This document shows positions 16,968 through 25,676 of a stretch of DNA of 64,000 bases, one piece after another; the first letter of the stretch is position 1, and each line of letters starts with the position of its first letter. The translations under genes and the position numbers were made by a program. A model generated the notes under the pieces. It searched no databases. It had not been told where the DNA came from and was given only the letters and a program-made list of their open reading frames with translations. Origin of the DNA: Chryseobacterium antibioticum (GTDB lineage Bacteria > Bacteroidota > Bacteroidia > Flavobacteriales > Weeksellaceae); contig NZ_JABBGI010000012.1 in NCBI RefSeq assembly GCF_012927325.1, positions 62,001-126,000 of the forward strand, read 5' to 3'.

Positions 16968-18305
16968 TTATTCTCCTACTTCAAAAAGAAGTCTTTCCCC
17001 GAATTTTTCCTCAGTAATTTTTCCGTTGTCATACACAAGATGTCCATTCACAAAAGTCTGGGTTACCTTTGAATGTAAATTCATTCCTTCCAGAGGACTC
17101 CAACCACATTTGTAAAGGAGATTGTCTTTAGCTACTGTCCAATCTGCATTCAGGTCAACCAAAACAAGATCCGCCTTATAGCCTTCTCTCACAAAACCTC
17201 TTTTTTCAACTCTGAAAAGTATGGCAGGATTATGAGCCATTTTTTCAACGATTTTTTCTAAAGAAATCTTTCCAGTCTTATAGTTTTCCAACATAACAAC
17301 CAAAGAATGCTGTACCAAGGGTGCCCCTGAAGGACATTTGGTATATACATTCTGCTTTTCTTCCCAGGTATGAGGTGCATGATCTGTAGCAATGACATCT
17401 ATTCTGTCATCCAGCAATGCTTCCCAAAGTCCATCTTGATCTGCCTGAGTTTTTACAGCCGGATTCCATTTAATCAATCCGCCTTTTGTATCATAATCTT
17501 CATTGGTAAACGTAAGATGGTGAACACATACCTCCGCTGTTATTTTTTTATCTTTTAAAGGAATATCATTTCTAAAAAGTTCCATTTCCTTCGCTGTTGA
17601 AAGGTGGAAGACATGAAGTCGTGCTCCTGTTTTTTTAGCTAACTCAATGGCTTTTGAGGAAGATTTGTAGCAAGCTTCCTCACTTCTGATCAAGTGATGG
17701 AATTTCACTGGAATATCTTCTCCATATTCATCCATATATTTTTGAGTATTGGCTTTGATCGTAGCTTCATCTTCACAATGAACCGCGATCAGCATTTTTG
17801 TGCTGCCAAAGATATTTTCCAGTGTTTCAGGATTGTCTACCAGCATATTTCCGGTAGAAGAACCTAAGAATAATTTAATTCCGGGAACATTTCTAGGGTT
17901 GGTCTTTAGAACTTCTTCAAGGTTATCATTTGTTCCCCCCATCATAAAGCCATAGTTAGCATATGCTTTTTGGGCTCCAATTTCATATTTATCTGCCAGT
18001 AATTCCTGAGTAACGGCATTAGGAACAGTATTCGGCTGATCGATAAAACTTGTTATTCCTCCTGCAATTGCTGCTCTTGATTCACTTTCAATATCTCCTT
18101 TATGGGTTAGTCCTGGGTCTCTGAAATGCACCTGGTCATCTATTACCCCTGGCAAAAGATATTTACCGGAACCGTCAATAATCTGGTCTGCTTCTTCAGA
18201 AATAGGGGTCGCTATTTTAGAAATCAGGTCATTTTCAATTAAAATATCGCTTTCGAAGATCTTACCTTCGTTCACGATTTTTACATTTTTGATTAGGGTC
18301 TTCAT
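16968..18305 (-). CDS. pyrC: Dihydroorotase (class I type)
   Basis: A 445-residue amidohydrolase converting carbamoyl-aspartate to dihydroorotate in pyrimidine synthesis. Supporting motifs are HFRDPGLTHKGDI, GGITSF-DQPNT, the lysine in GIKLFLGSSTG (expected carbamylated Lys), AVHCEDE, HVFHLST and the ATDHAPH metal site near residue 315. In the usual HxH metal motif the first His is Gln here (Gln58, with His60 kept); as far as I recall this variant is common in Flavobacteriia, so it is not evidence of inactivation. Cytoplasmic. It stands alone between a terminator and a repeat-rich divergent region. A hydantoinase-type enzyme is a weaker alternative. Confidence 0.88.
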   Translation of the reverse strand: MKTLIKNVKIVNEGKIFESDILIENDLISKIATPISEEADQIIDGSGKYLLPGVIDDQVHFRDPGLTHKGDIESESRAAIAGGITSFIDQPNTVPNAVTQELLADKYEIGAQKAYANYGFMMGGTNDNLEEVLKTNPRNVPGIKLFLGSSTGNMLVDNPETLENIFGSTKMLIAVHCEDEATIKANTQKYMDEYGEDIPVKFHHLIRSEEACYKSSSKAIELAKKTGARLHVFHLSTAKEMELFRNDIPLKDKKITAEVCVHHLTFTNEDYDTKGGLIKWNPAVKTQADQDGLWEALLDDRIDVIATDHAPHTWEEKQNVYTKCPSGAPLVQHSLVVMLENYKTGKISLEKIVEKMAHNPAILFRVEKRGFVREGYKADLVLVDLNADWTVAKDNLLYKCGWSPLEGMNLHSKVTQTFVNGHLVYDNGKITEEKFGERLLFEVGE

Positions 18306-18322
18306 TTTTACTTTTTATAGAT

Positions 18323-18427
18323 ATTAGATATTAGATATTAGAAGTTAGATGTTAGATGTTAGATGTTAGAAAAATTTTAAGTGATTGGTAAAACTGCAAT
18401 CACTAATTTCTAACTTCTAATATCTAA
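18323..18427. repeat. Seven heptamer repeats inside a large inverted repeat
   Basis: 18323-18371 consists of seven tandem copies of RTTAGAW. Part of it (18331-18349) is the exact reverse complement of 18409-18427 (19 nt), and an inner pair AGTGATTG (18380-18387) / CAATCACT (18397-18404) is also inverted. The whole can fold into one long hairpin or cruciform between divergent genes. Confidence 0.8.
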
Positions 18428-18500
18428 CCTCTAAAAAAACAAAATTAAGGTTTATGAATGAATTTTACTGTTGTCGATTACAAATCAATTTCTAAATATT

Positions 18501-18508
18501 TACATTTG
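18501..18508 (+). promoter_or_regulatory. -7 element for the flippase gene
   Basis: TACATTTG is an exact TAnnTTTG match 17 nt before the TTG start at 18525. It would lie inside the gene if the earlier TTG at 18471 were used, which argues for the later start. No clear -33 element is seen at the right distance. Confidence 0.5.
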
Positions 18509-18524
18509 CATAAAATTTTCGAAT

Positions 18525-19979
18525 TTGTATAAGAAGTTATTCGGTCAAACCGCCGTATATGGGCTTAGTTCAGTATTAGTCCGTATTTTCCCGTTCATCA
18601 TTGCACCCATCGTGACAAAGGCTTTCGGGCCCGCTGATTCATCACCCTTTGTAGACTGGTATTCCATCGCAGGAGTTATTACCGTACTCCTTACCCACGG
18701 AATGGAAACCTCTTTTTTCCGATTTGCACAGGAAGAAAGCATTGACAAAAAAACATTGATTTCAACGTGTTCGGTAAGTATCATCAGCATTGCACTCATC
18801 TATCTTGGTTTAGGCTATGTCTTTAGGAACGAATTAGCAGTAGCTTTTGAAACTCCGGATCAAGTCAATTATCTGGTCATATTTTTATTCATACTCTCTT
18901 TGGATGCCTTTTCTACAATTCCTTCGGCTATATTAAGGTTGCAGGGAAAAGCATTCAAGTATATGTTTTCCAAAGTAGCAGGATCAGTAGTTTACTTTTT
19001 GTTGGTTATATTTTTTATCCGATGGCTTCCGAAACATCCGGAAGGAATTTTTGGTTTGAAATATGATCCGCAATTAGGGGTAGGCTATGTATTCATCGCC
19101 AATCTGGTACAAAGTATCATTACATTACTGATTGTAGGAAAGGAATTTTTCAGCTTCAGTCTTTCCAAATTTGATTTTAAATTATGGAAAAGGATCATGA
19201 ATTATTCATGGCCGGTGATGATTGCTGGGTTGGCCGGCATTGTTAACCAGACTCTCGACAGACAGTTCCTGAAATATCTTCTTCCTCCAGACGAAGCGCG
19301 TCACCAGATCGGAGTGTATGGAGCGGTTTATAAAATAGCAACTTTTATCACCGTTTTCCGACAGGCTTATCAGCTGGGTATAGAACCTTATTTCTTTTCA
19401 AGTTTCAAGAATAAAGATTCACATAAAACCTATGCTGTATTGATGGATGTTTTTGTGATATGCAGCTGTGTTATTTATATGGGACTAATGGTCAATCTTC
19501 AGTGGATCTCAGAAAAATACCTGAGCAACCCGCTTTATTATGAAGGCATTGAAATCATTCCGTTTGTAATGCTCGGAGCTTTATTCTTAGGGATTTATCT
19601 TAATCTTTCTATCTGGTATAAATTATCTGACCAGACTAGAGTTGGCTTGTATATTTCGGTGATAGGAGCATCTATTACCGTTTTCATTAATTTCTTCTTT
19701 ATCCCGGAATATGGGTATTGGGCAAGTGCTATGGCCGCATTAATTACCTTTATGTCTATGATGGTCATCTCATACGTCTGGGGGCAAAAACAATACCCGA
19801 TTCACTATAATACAGGAAAAATAGCGCTCTATTTAGTCTTTACCATTACATGTTCTCTGGTATCCTTCTATTTTTTCAGAACCAATTATATCGTAGGAAA
19901 TTTATTTCTACTTCTTTTCATCGGCCTGGTGGCCTATAAAGAAAAGGCTATCATATCCAAAATACTGAAAAAATCTTAG
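18525..19979 (+). CDS. Polysaccharide/oligosaccharide flippase, MATE/Wzx-like
   Basis: About 484 residues and roughly 12-14 hydrophobic segments spread along the length, starting YKKLFGQTAVYGLSS. This N-terminus and the overall composition match the lipopolysaccharide-biosynthesis flippases (MOP superfamily) found widely in Bacteroidetes. Expected role: moving lipid-linked glycans across the inner membrane. I choose the TTG at 18525 because homologues of this type begin at that point and a -7 promoter element precedes it; the TTG at 18471 would add 18 non-conserved residues. The sugar nucleotidyltransferase gene follows after 156 nt, which fits a shared role in surface glycan synthesis. Confidence 0.85.
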   Translation: MYKKLFGQTAVYGLSSVLVRIFPFIIAPIVTKAFGPADSSPFVDWYSIAGVITVLLTHGMETSFFRFAQEESIDKKTLISTCSVSIISIALIYLGLGYVFRNELAVAFETPDQVNYLVIFLFILSLDAFSTIPSAILRLQGKAFKYMFSKVAGSVVYFLLVIFFIRWLPKHPEGIFGLKYDPQLGVGYVFIANLVQSIITLLIVGKEFFSFSLSKFDFKLWKRIMNYSWPVMIAGLAGIVNQTLDRQFLKYLLPPDEARHQIGVYGAVYKIATFITVFRQAYQLGIEPYFFSSFKNKDSHKTYAVLMDVFVICSCVIYMGLMVNLQWISEKYLSNPLYYEGIEIIPFVMLGALFLGIYLNLSIWYKLSDQTRVGLYISVIGASITVFINFFFIPEYGYWASAMAALITFMSMMVISYVWGQKQYPIHYNTGKIALYLVFTITCSLVSFYFFRTNYIVGNLFLLLFIGLVAYKEKAIISKILKKS

Positions 19980-20135
19980 GTATGGCCTCTAATTTGATAC
20001 TAATGAATTCTTTAAAAAAAACTAAACAAGAGGTTGATACAGATAATAAATATTACGATCAGCAATGATTTAAATTATTACCTTTAGCCTAGTCAAAATA
20101 AAAAACTAACAAATAAATACATTGTCATATAATCT

Positions 20136-21152
20136 ATGAAAATAATTGTTCCTATGGCTGGACGCGGTTCCAGATTACGTCCACATACACTGACCGTTCC
20201 AAAACCTCTTATTCCGATTGCAGGAAAACCCATCGTACAGAGATTGGTAGAAGATATTGCTAAAGTAGCAGGTGAAAACATTGAAGAAGTAGCATTTATC
20301 ATTGGAGATTTCGGACCGGAGATTGAAAAATCTTTACTTCAGATAGCCGAAAAACTGGGAGCAAAAGGCAGTATATATTACCAGACTGACCCACTTGGAA
20401 CAGCACACGCTATTAAATGTGCCGAAGACTCTATGCAGGGAGATGTGGTGATTGCTTTCGCAGATACTCTTTTCCGTGCAGATTTCCAGCTGGATAAAAA
20501 TTCCGACGGGGTGATCTGGGTAAAAAGCGTAGAAGACCCTTCAGCTTTCGGAGTGGTGAAATTAGACGACAATGGTTTTATTACCGATTTCGTTGAAAAG
20601 CCTCAGACTTTCGTTTCAGATCTTGCCATCATCGGTATCTATTATTTCAACAGTGCTGAAAAACTGATGAGCGAGATCAACTATATTATGGATAATAATA
20701 TTAAAAACGGAGGTGAATATCAGTTGACTACAGCATTAGAAAACCTTAGAGCAAAAGGAGCAAAATTCACTTTAGGAAAAGTCAATGACTGGATGGACTG
20801 CGGAAACAAAAATGCTACCGTAGAAACCAACAGTAAAATTCTTGAGTATGAAAGAGAAGAAATGCTTAACTACCCTGCATCAGCGGTTATTGAGAATTCA
20901 TTGATCATCCAACCTTGCTTTATTGGGGAAAATGTAAAGATTTCCAATTCCAAAATAGGCCCTGGTGTTTCACTGGGAAATAACACGGTAATTGTTAATT
21001 CCAATATTGAAAATTCCCTGATTCAGGAAAACACAAAAATCAATCACGGAAACCTTTCCAATTCCATGATCGGAAATTCTGCACAGTACTTTGGCGTTTC
21101 CAGAGAGATTTCTTTAGGAGACTACTCGGTTTTAGATTTCTTATCCCGATAA
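20136..21152 (+). CDS. Sugar-phosphate nucleotidyltransferase with left-handed beta-helix
   Basis: A 338-residue enzyme with the nucleotidyltransferase signature MAGRGSRLRPHTLTVPKP (GxGxRxxPxT...PK) at residues 7-24 and a Rossmann-like domain to about residue 240. The C-terminal part (245-338) shows hexapeptide-like repeats (isoleucine/valine every sixth residue with Asn ladders) that form a left-handed beta-helix. It transfers a nucleotide to a sugar-1-phosphate (glucose- or mannose-1-phosphate type); the exact sugar and nucleotide cannot be decided. Preceded by a TACCTTTA motif resembling a -7 element. Works upstream of glycan assembly, consistent with the flippase next to it. Confidence 0.88.
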   Translation: MKIIVPMAGRGSRLRPHTLTVPKPLIPIAGKPIVQRLVEDIAKVAGENIEEVAFIIGDFGPEIEKSLLQIAEKLGAKGSIYYQTDPLGTAHAIKCAEDSMQGDVVIAFADTLFRADFQLDKNSDGVIWVKSVEDPSAFGVVKLDDNGFITDFVEKPQTFVSDLAIIGIYYFNSAEKLMSEINYIMDNNIKNGGEYQLTTALENLRAKGAKFTLGKVNDWMDCGNKNATVETNSKILEYEREEMLNYPASAVIENSLIIQPCFIGENVKISNSKIGPGVSLGNNTVIVNSNIENSLIQENTKINHGNLSNSMIGNSAQYFGVSREISLGDYSVLDFLSR

Positions 21153-21260
21153 GAACAGAAATAATTAATATAAAATAAGATACATCCAGACCACACAACA
21201 TTTTTTGTGTGGTTTGGCGTTAATATTGCAGCCTATTTTTTTTAATTGAAAGATAAATAC

Positions 21261-22106
21261 ATGAAAAACTGGATTCCGATACTTCTCATATTTCTTACCT
21301 TATCATCCTGTAAAACGAGAAATGCCGCTAAAAACAACAACGGCAATACACAGGACAGCACAGTCATAGCTGAAGACAACAGAAAACCCAAAGATGCCAA
21401 TGATCCGGTAAAAGATAAATTTACCTTCTACGAACATGTAGTTGTCCCACTGAAATTTGATCAGGTAAAAATCAGCAGTAAAGTCAATGTGGAAACAGGA
21501 AGTTTTATCCCAACCCTGGATGCTACTATCTATATTGAAAATGATAAAAAAGTCTGGATGAATCTTCAGGCATTTTTCATCGGTGTAGCCAGAGGTATTG
21601 CAACTCCGGAAGGGATCAAGGGACAAGACAAAACAAGCAAAACCTATATCGATTCAGATTTTGATTATTTAAATAGGCTACTCAATGTCAACTTCATCGA
21701 TTACAAATCGCTGGAGAAAATACTAATGGGCAGAACTTTTGTAAAAATCAGTGATTCTCAGTTTACCCTGACCCAAAATGCACAGGGCTTTAAAATGGTT
21801 TCCAATACCAACCAGAAAATTGTTACCGATGAGAAAACCAGAGAGTATAAAATTGTCATGAACTATGATACCAATTACGATCTGCTGAGTGTGAATTTAA
21901 AGGATGTTTTATCTACCGACGAACTGGAAATCTCGTACAGTAACTGGAATCAATACGAAGGAATCCGTCTACCAAAAAATGTTAAAATAATTATAAAAGG
22001 GTCAAAATCTAGCCAAATTTTACTGGAAAACACGAAATTTGACTTTTCGAGGATGGAAACAGCTTATTCTGTACCATCCAGTTATAAGAAAATTGAGATT
22101 AAATGA
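21261..22106 (+). CDS. DUF4292 lipoprotein
   Basis: A 281-residue lipoprotein: MKNWIPILLIFLTLSSC gives a standard lipobox. The rest (about 60-281) fits DUF4292, a family of Bacteroidetes envelope proteins with a beta-rich fold similar in outline to lipoprotein carriers. The earlier TTG at 21246 is discarded because the signal peptide starts at the ATG at 21261. Its last bases overlap the start of the EnvC-like gene (ATGA), so the two are translationally coupled, which links it to cell-wall or outer-membrane maintenance. Function not established. Confidence 0.85.
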   Translation: MKNWIPILLIFLTLSSCKTRNAAKNNNGNTQDSTVIAEDNRKPKDANDPVKDKFTFYEHVVVPLKFDQVKISSKVNVETGSFIPTLDATIYIENDKKVWMNLQAFFIGVARGIATPEGIKGQDKTSKTYIDSDFDYLNRLLNVNFIDYKSLEKILMGRTFVKISDSQFTLTQNAQGFKMVSNTNQKIVTDEKTREYKIVMNYDTNYDLLSVNLKDVLSTDELEISYSNWNQYEGIRLPKNVKIIIKGSKSSQILLENTKFDFSRMETAYSVPSSYKKIEIK

Positions 22107-23665
22107 TTAAAAAATTTAGCTTTTTAATAGGTATTCTACTGTTCGGCCTGCAGCAGGGACAGCAGAACAAGGAACAGCTTCAGAAACAGAATGCCGATCT
22201 TAAAAAACAAATTGTACAGATAAATACAGATCTTGCTAAAACAAGAACTGAATCCAAGCTTTCAGTTGCCTATCTTACTAACGTCAATAATAAACTGTCT
22301 TTAAGAGAAAAGGTGTATACCAACACTCAGAAAGAAAAAAGATTTATTGAGGATGAGATCTATCTGCGTCAGCTGGAAATTAACCGCCAGAACAAAGAAC
22401 TGGTAGTTCTCAGAAAGAACTACGCTGAAGTACTGGTGAATGCTTACAAAAACAAAGGGGTACAGAATAAAGTAACCTTCATTCTTTCGTCCAAAAATTT
22501 AGGGGAGGCTATAAGAAGGGTACAATACCTAAAGCAGTATGCTGACTATCAGGATAAAAAAGCTGCCGAGATCAGCAATGTAGCAGCCCAAATCAAAAAA
22601 TCAATCGCACAAAAACAAAATTCTGCAAGAGAAAAAGATAATCTTCTGGTCAACCAGCAGAAAGATCTAGCCACCATCAATACAGAAAGAGCTCAGAAAG
22701 AACAGCTGTTAGCAGATTTCAAGAAAAATGAATCCAAGCTTACAGTAGAGCTGAAGCAGAAACAAGTTCAATCCAAAGCTTTGGAAGGACAGATCAGAGC
22801 GATTATCGCGGAAGAAATCAGAATAGCAAAAGCTGAAGAGGAAGCAAGAAGAAAAGCTGAGGCAGAAAAAATCCGTATGGCTAAGCTGATTGCAGAAAGA
22901 GAAAAAGCAAGAATCGAAGCTGAAGCGAAAGCGAGAACTGAAGCCCTGGAAAGAGAAAGAAAACTGGCAGAAATTGAAGCCAAAAAAGCAGCCGATTTTG
23001 CAGCCAAAAGAGCTGAAGAAGAAAGAAAACGTAATGAAGAGGCAGCAAGAGCAGAAGCCAGCGCAAAAGACGAGGCCAGAAGAGTCGCTGCGAAAAAAGC
23101 ATCTGAAGAAGCCAACATCAAAGCAAAAGAAGCCACCGATAAACTCGTTGCCGCAAGAGCAGCAGAAGCCGCACTGAATAAGAAAAAAGAAGAAGAGAAA
23201 AAGGCCGCTGAAACTAAAGCAATGACCAGCTATGGAGTTACAACATCACCCGGAAGCAGTTTTGCAGACAGCAGAGGGAAACTTGGATATCCTGCAGACA
23301 GAGCCGGACAGGTTACCCACCGATTTGGAAGACAGCCGCACCCGGTTTTCAAAAATATTGTTGAGGACAATACAGGTATTAAAATAGCAGTCCCTTCCGG
23401 TACCCGCGCAAAATCTGTATATCCAGGATCAGTCTCTTCTGTATTAGCAAATAGTGACGGAACAAAAACCGTTATGGTGAAACACGGAAATTATTTTACA
23501 ATCTATTCTAACCTGGGAAGCGTAAGCGTTTCCAAAGGACAGCAGGTTTCTTCCGGAACTCCGGTAGGTACCGTAGCTCAGGATTTTGATGGTTCTTATA
23601 CCCTTGATTTCCAAGTATGGAACGGAAATACACCAGTTGACCCATTAGGTTGGATTTCATATTAA
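22103..23665 (+). CDS. envC: EnvC-like murein hydrolase activator (degenerate M23 domain)
   Basis: A 520-residue exported protein: signal peptide (about 1-18), two long coiled-coil stretches (about 20-250) and an Ala/Lys/Glu-rich helix (250-370), then a C-terminal LytM/M23-fold domain (about 395-520). All zinc ligands of M23 peptidases are missing: the HxGxD position reads NTGIK, the HL position reads SNL and the HxH position reads LDFQ. This is the known state of EnvC/NlpD-type factors, which activate amidases rather than cut peptidoglycan. Overlaps the DUF4292 gene by 4 nt and is followed closely by tatA; Tat export of amidases is known in other bacteria, so the neighbourhood is suggestive. 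Confidence 0.88.
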   Translation: MIKKFSFLIGILLFGLQQGQQNKEQLQKQNADLKKQIVQINTDLAKTRTESKLSVAYLTNVNNKLSLREKVYTNTQKEKRFIEDEIYLRQLEINRQNKELVVLRKNYAEVLVNAYKNKGVQNKVTFILSSKNLGEAIRRVQYLKQYADYQDKKAAEISNVAAQIKKSIAQKQNSAREKDNLLVNQQKDLATINTERAQKEQLLADFKKNESKLTVELKQKQVQSKALEGQIRAIIAEEIRIAKAEEEARRKAEAEKIRMAKLIAEREKARIEAEAKARTEALERERKLAEIEAKKAADFAAKRAEEERKRNEEAARAEASAKDEARRVAAKKASEEANIKAKEATDKLVAARAAEAALNKKKEEEKKAAETKAMTSYGVTTSPGSSFADSRGKLGYPADRAGQVTHRFGRQPHPVFKNIVEDNTGIKIAVPSGTRAKSVYPGSVSSVLANSDGTKTVMVKHGNYFTIYSNLGSVSVSKGQQVSSGTPVGTVAQDFDGSYTLDFQVWNGNTPVDPLGWISY

Positions 23666-23696
23666 AAAAAGCTTAACTTTGTAAAAATCTTAAGAG

Positions 23697-23912
23697 ATGA
23701 ATACACTAACAATACTTGCCTTATCTTGGCAGCACATCCTTATCGTAGCCATACTTTTGGTATTGCTTTTTGGAGGAAAGAAAATTCCGGAACTCATGAG
23801 AGGAGTTGGTTCAGGAATCAAAGAATTTAAAGATGCGGTGAAGGAAGAAGACAAACCAGGTTCTGAAAGCAAAACCTCTTCTACCAACAATAATAATACT
23901 ACCAGCAACTAA
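23697..23912 (+). CDS. tatA: Twin-arginine translocase subunit TatA/TatE
   Basis: A 71-residue protein with one N-terminal TM helix (about 8-23), the hinge FGGKKIPELMRGVGSGIKEFKDAV amphipathic helix characteristic of TatA (split here: hinge FGGKKIPELM, helix RGVGSGIKEF) and an acidic, Ser/Asn/Thr-rich tail. Forms the membrane pore of the Tat pathway. Located 31 nt after the EnvC-like gene and 15 nt before a DUF4254 gene, so it is part of the same operon. No tatC in the window. Confidence 0.93.
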   Translation: MNTLTILALSWQHILIVAILLVLLFGGKKIPELMRGVGSGIKEFKDAVKEEDKPGSESKTSSTNNNNTTSN

Positions 23913-23927
23913 AATTCCTTAGAATTA

Positions 23928-24542
23928 ATGAATTTCACTGAAACTGCATGGAAAGTCTTCAATCAATCTATTGAAGACTATCACGTGTTCGATGACGTTA
24001 ACGCTCTAATTAATAACCCTTTCGAAAAAGACAGTTTGGAACGGATTTTGTATGCAAAGAACTGGATTGATACCGTTCAATGGCATTTGGAAGATATTAT
24101 TAGAGATGAAAATATTGATCCCGCTGAAGCTCTTCAACTGAAGAGAACGATAGATGCATCTAACCAGAAAAGAACAGATCTGGTAGAGTTTATCGACAGC
24201 TGGTTCCTTACAAAGTTTGAAAATATAACTCCTAAACCCGATGCAAAAATCAATACTGAAACTCCCGCTTGGGCAGTAGATAGATTATCAATTCTTGCAT
24301 TAAAGGTTTATCATATGTCGTTAGAGGCCAATAGAGAATCCGCTTCTGAAGAGCACCGTGCAAATTGCCAGGCAAAACTGGATGTACTGCTTAGCCAGAA
24401 AGAAGACCTATCTACCTCTATAGATCAGTTGCTTACTGATATTGAATACGGTAATGTTAAGACGAAAGTATACAAACAAATGAAAATGTATAACGATGAT
24501 AGTCTTAACCCGATCCTTTATCAAAAGGGGCAACAGAAATGA
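23928..24542 (+). CDS. DUF4254 protein
   Basis: A 204-residue soluble, mainly helical protein beginning MNFTETAWKVFNQSIEDYH, matching the DUF4254 family of Bacteroidetes. There is no signal peptide or TM segment, and no catalytic motif stands out (a WHLED motif near residue 46 is conserved-looking). It sits in an operon with tatA upstream and overlaps the next lipoprotein gene by 4 nt. In related genomes this family often lies near glycosyltransferases; none is next to it here. Function unknown. Confidence 0.8.
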   Translation: MNFTETAWKVFNQSIEDYHVFDDVNALINNPFEKDSLERILYAKNWIDTVQWHLEDIIRDENIDPAEALQLKRTIDASNQKRTDLVEFIDSWFLTKFENITPKPDAKINTETPAWAVDRLSILALKVYHMSLEANRESASEEHRANCQAKLDVLLSQKEDLSTSIDQLLTDIEYGNVKTKVYKQMKMYNDDSLNPILYQKGQQK

Positions 24543-24994
24543 GAAAACTATTTTTTTTTGGAGTACTATTAATTATCACTTCCTGCGCAACGGAAAAGCT
24601 TAATCTTTCTCCGCTGTCCAATAATTTTTATAGCGAAACTAAAGGTTCTGATTCCGACAGAGGGGCAAAGAAAGGCTTTGATATCAATATCAAGGAAAAT
24701 GTAAATGCTTCTGAAATTTCAAATCTGATTTCTACTTTTCCAAAATTCAAGAATAATAATTTGAATGAGGAAGTAACCAGTTTGAAATATAGCCTTCAGA
24801 ATTATTTATATGCCATTGATGCCAATAACTTGGCAGGGAAAAACAGAGCAGTTAAAAGCTTCGAAAAATCATATAAGAAAATTCAAAAACTCAGACAACA
24901 GCTGGATAAAGATGATGATGAAGTTTTAAACAGATATCTGGTACGTCTAAAAACCAATATCTCTGTTATAGAAGATTCTTTAAAAGGAAATTAA
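24539..24994 (+). CDS. Small lipoprotein of unknown function
   Basis: 151 residues, starting MRKLFFFGVLLIITSC, a standard lipobox. The mature part is polar and mostly helical with a Lys/Gln/Asp-rich region near the C-terminus (KIQKLRQQLDKDDDE). No recognised domain. The ATG overlaps the DUF4254 stop, and ribA follows 16 nt downstream, so it is co-transcribed with unrelated-looking genes. Confidence 0.8.
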   Translation: MRKLFFFGVLLIITSCATEKLNLSPLSNNFYSETKGSDSDRGAKKGFDINIKENVNASEISNLISTFPKFKNNNLNEEVTSLKYSLQNYLYAIDANNLAGKNRAVKSFEKSYKKIQKLRQQLDKDDDEVLNRYLVRLKTNISVIEDSLKGN

Positions 24995-25010
24995 AAACGA
25001 ACCACTATTA

Positions 25011-25607
25011 ATGATTAAAATTCAGGCAGAAGCTAATGTTCCTACAGAACACGGCTCTTTCCGAATGATCGCTTTCTCCGAAAACGAAAACGACTGGATG
25101 CCACATATGGCCATCGTAGCAGAAAATACAGATTTCTCAAAACCGGTGAACGTACGTTTCCATTCAGAATGCATTACCGGAGAAGTTTTCCATTCAAAAA
25201 AATGTGAATGCGGGCAGCAATTGGATGCCGCAATGAAATACACCCACGAACACGGAGGAATTATTGTCTACCTTCGTCAGGAAGGAAGGAATATCGGGAT
25301 CATCAATAAACTGAAAGCATATTCTTTACAGGAAAAAGGTCTTGACACTGTACAGGCCAACCTTGAACTGGGGCTTCCTGCTGATGACAGAAAATTCGGA
25401 GTTGCTATCGATATCCTGAACCTATTGGACGTAAAAGATATTAATCTTCTAACGAATAATCCTGAAAAGGTAAAATATGTTGTAGAAAGCAACATTAACC
25501 TCAATTCAAGGATTCCTTTACAGATTCCGGCCAACGAGATGAGTAAAGGGTATCTGAAAACAAAAAAAGATTTCTTCGGTCATTTACTAGATGATAATGA
25601 CAATTAG
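25011..25607 (+). CDS. ribA: GTP cyclohydrolase II
   Basis: A 198-residue single-domain enzyme that opens the imidazole ring of GTP, the first step of riboflavin synthesis. The zinc site is present as SEC-x10-CEC (SECITGEVFHSKKCECG), followed by YLRQEGRNIGIINKLKAY, the GTP-binding and catalytic region, and LTNNPEKV near residue 145. Length is that of stand-alone RibA (about 196) rather than of the bifunctional RibBA fusion. Last gene of the plus-strand cluster starting at 21261; a strong terminator follows 10 nt downstream. Confidence 0.95.
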   Translation: MIKIQAEANVPTEHGSFRMIAFSENENDWMPHMAIVAENTDFSKPVNVRFHSECITGEVFHSKKCECGQQLDAAMKYTHEHGGIIVYLRQEGRNIGIINKLKAYSLQEKGLDTVQANLELGLPADDRKFGVAIDILNLLDVKDINLLTNNPEKVKYVVESNINLNSRIPLQIPANEMSKGYLKTKKDFFGHLLDDNDN

Positions 25608-25617
25608 ATAAAAATTA

Positions 25618-25647
25618 AAGCTCCAGAATTTCTTCTGGAGCTTTTTT
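25618..25647. terminator. Terminator after ribA
   Basis: AAAGCTCCAGAA (25618-25629) pairs with TTCTGGAGCTTT (25632-25643) and a T-run follows. It lies between convergent genes, so it can also end the minus-strand lipoprotein gene. Confidence 0.9.
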
Positions 25648-25676
25648 GGTTTTATCATTAATGTCTATCATCAAGA

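Noticed and set aside
18323-18371. CRISPR-like array
   Set aside because: The units are 7 nt long and directly adjacent without spacers, and there are no cas genes.
22768-23136. Long minus-strand reading frame opposite the EnvC-like gene
   Set aside because: It is the mirror of the Ala/Lys/Glu-rich coiled coil (regular GCA/AAA/GAA codons); the plus-strand protein is clearly the real gene.
23283-23665. Active M23 endopeptidase in the EnvC-like protein
   Set aside because: The fold is that of M23, but the zinc ligands are all replaced (NTGIK, SNL, LDFQ).
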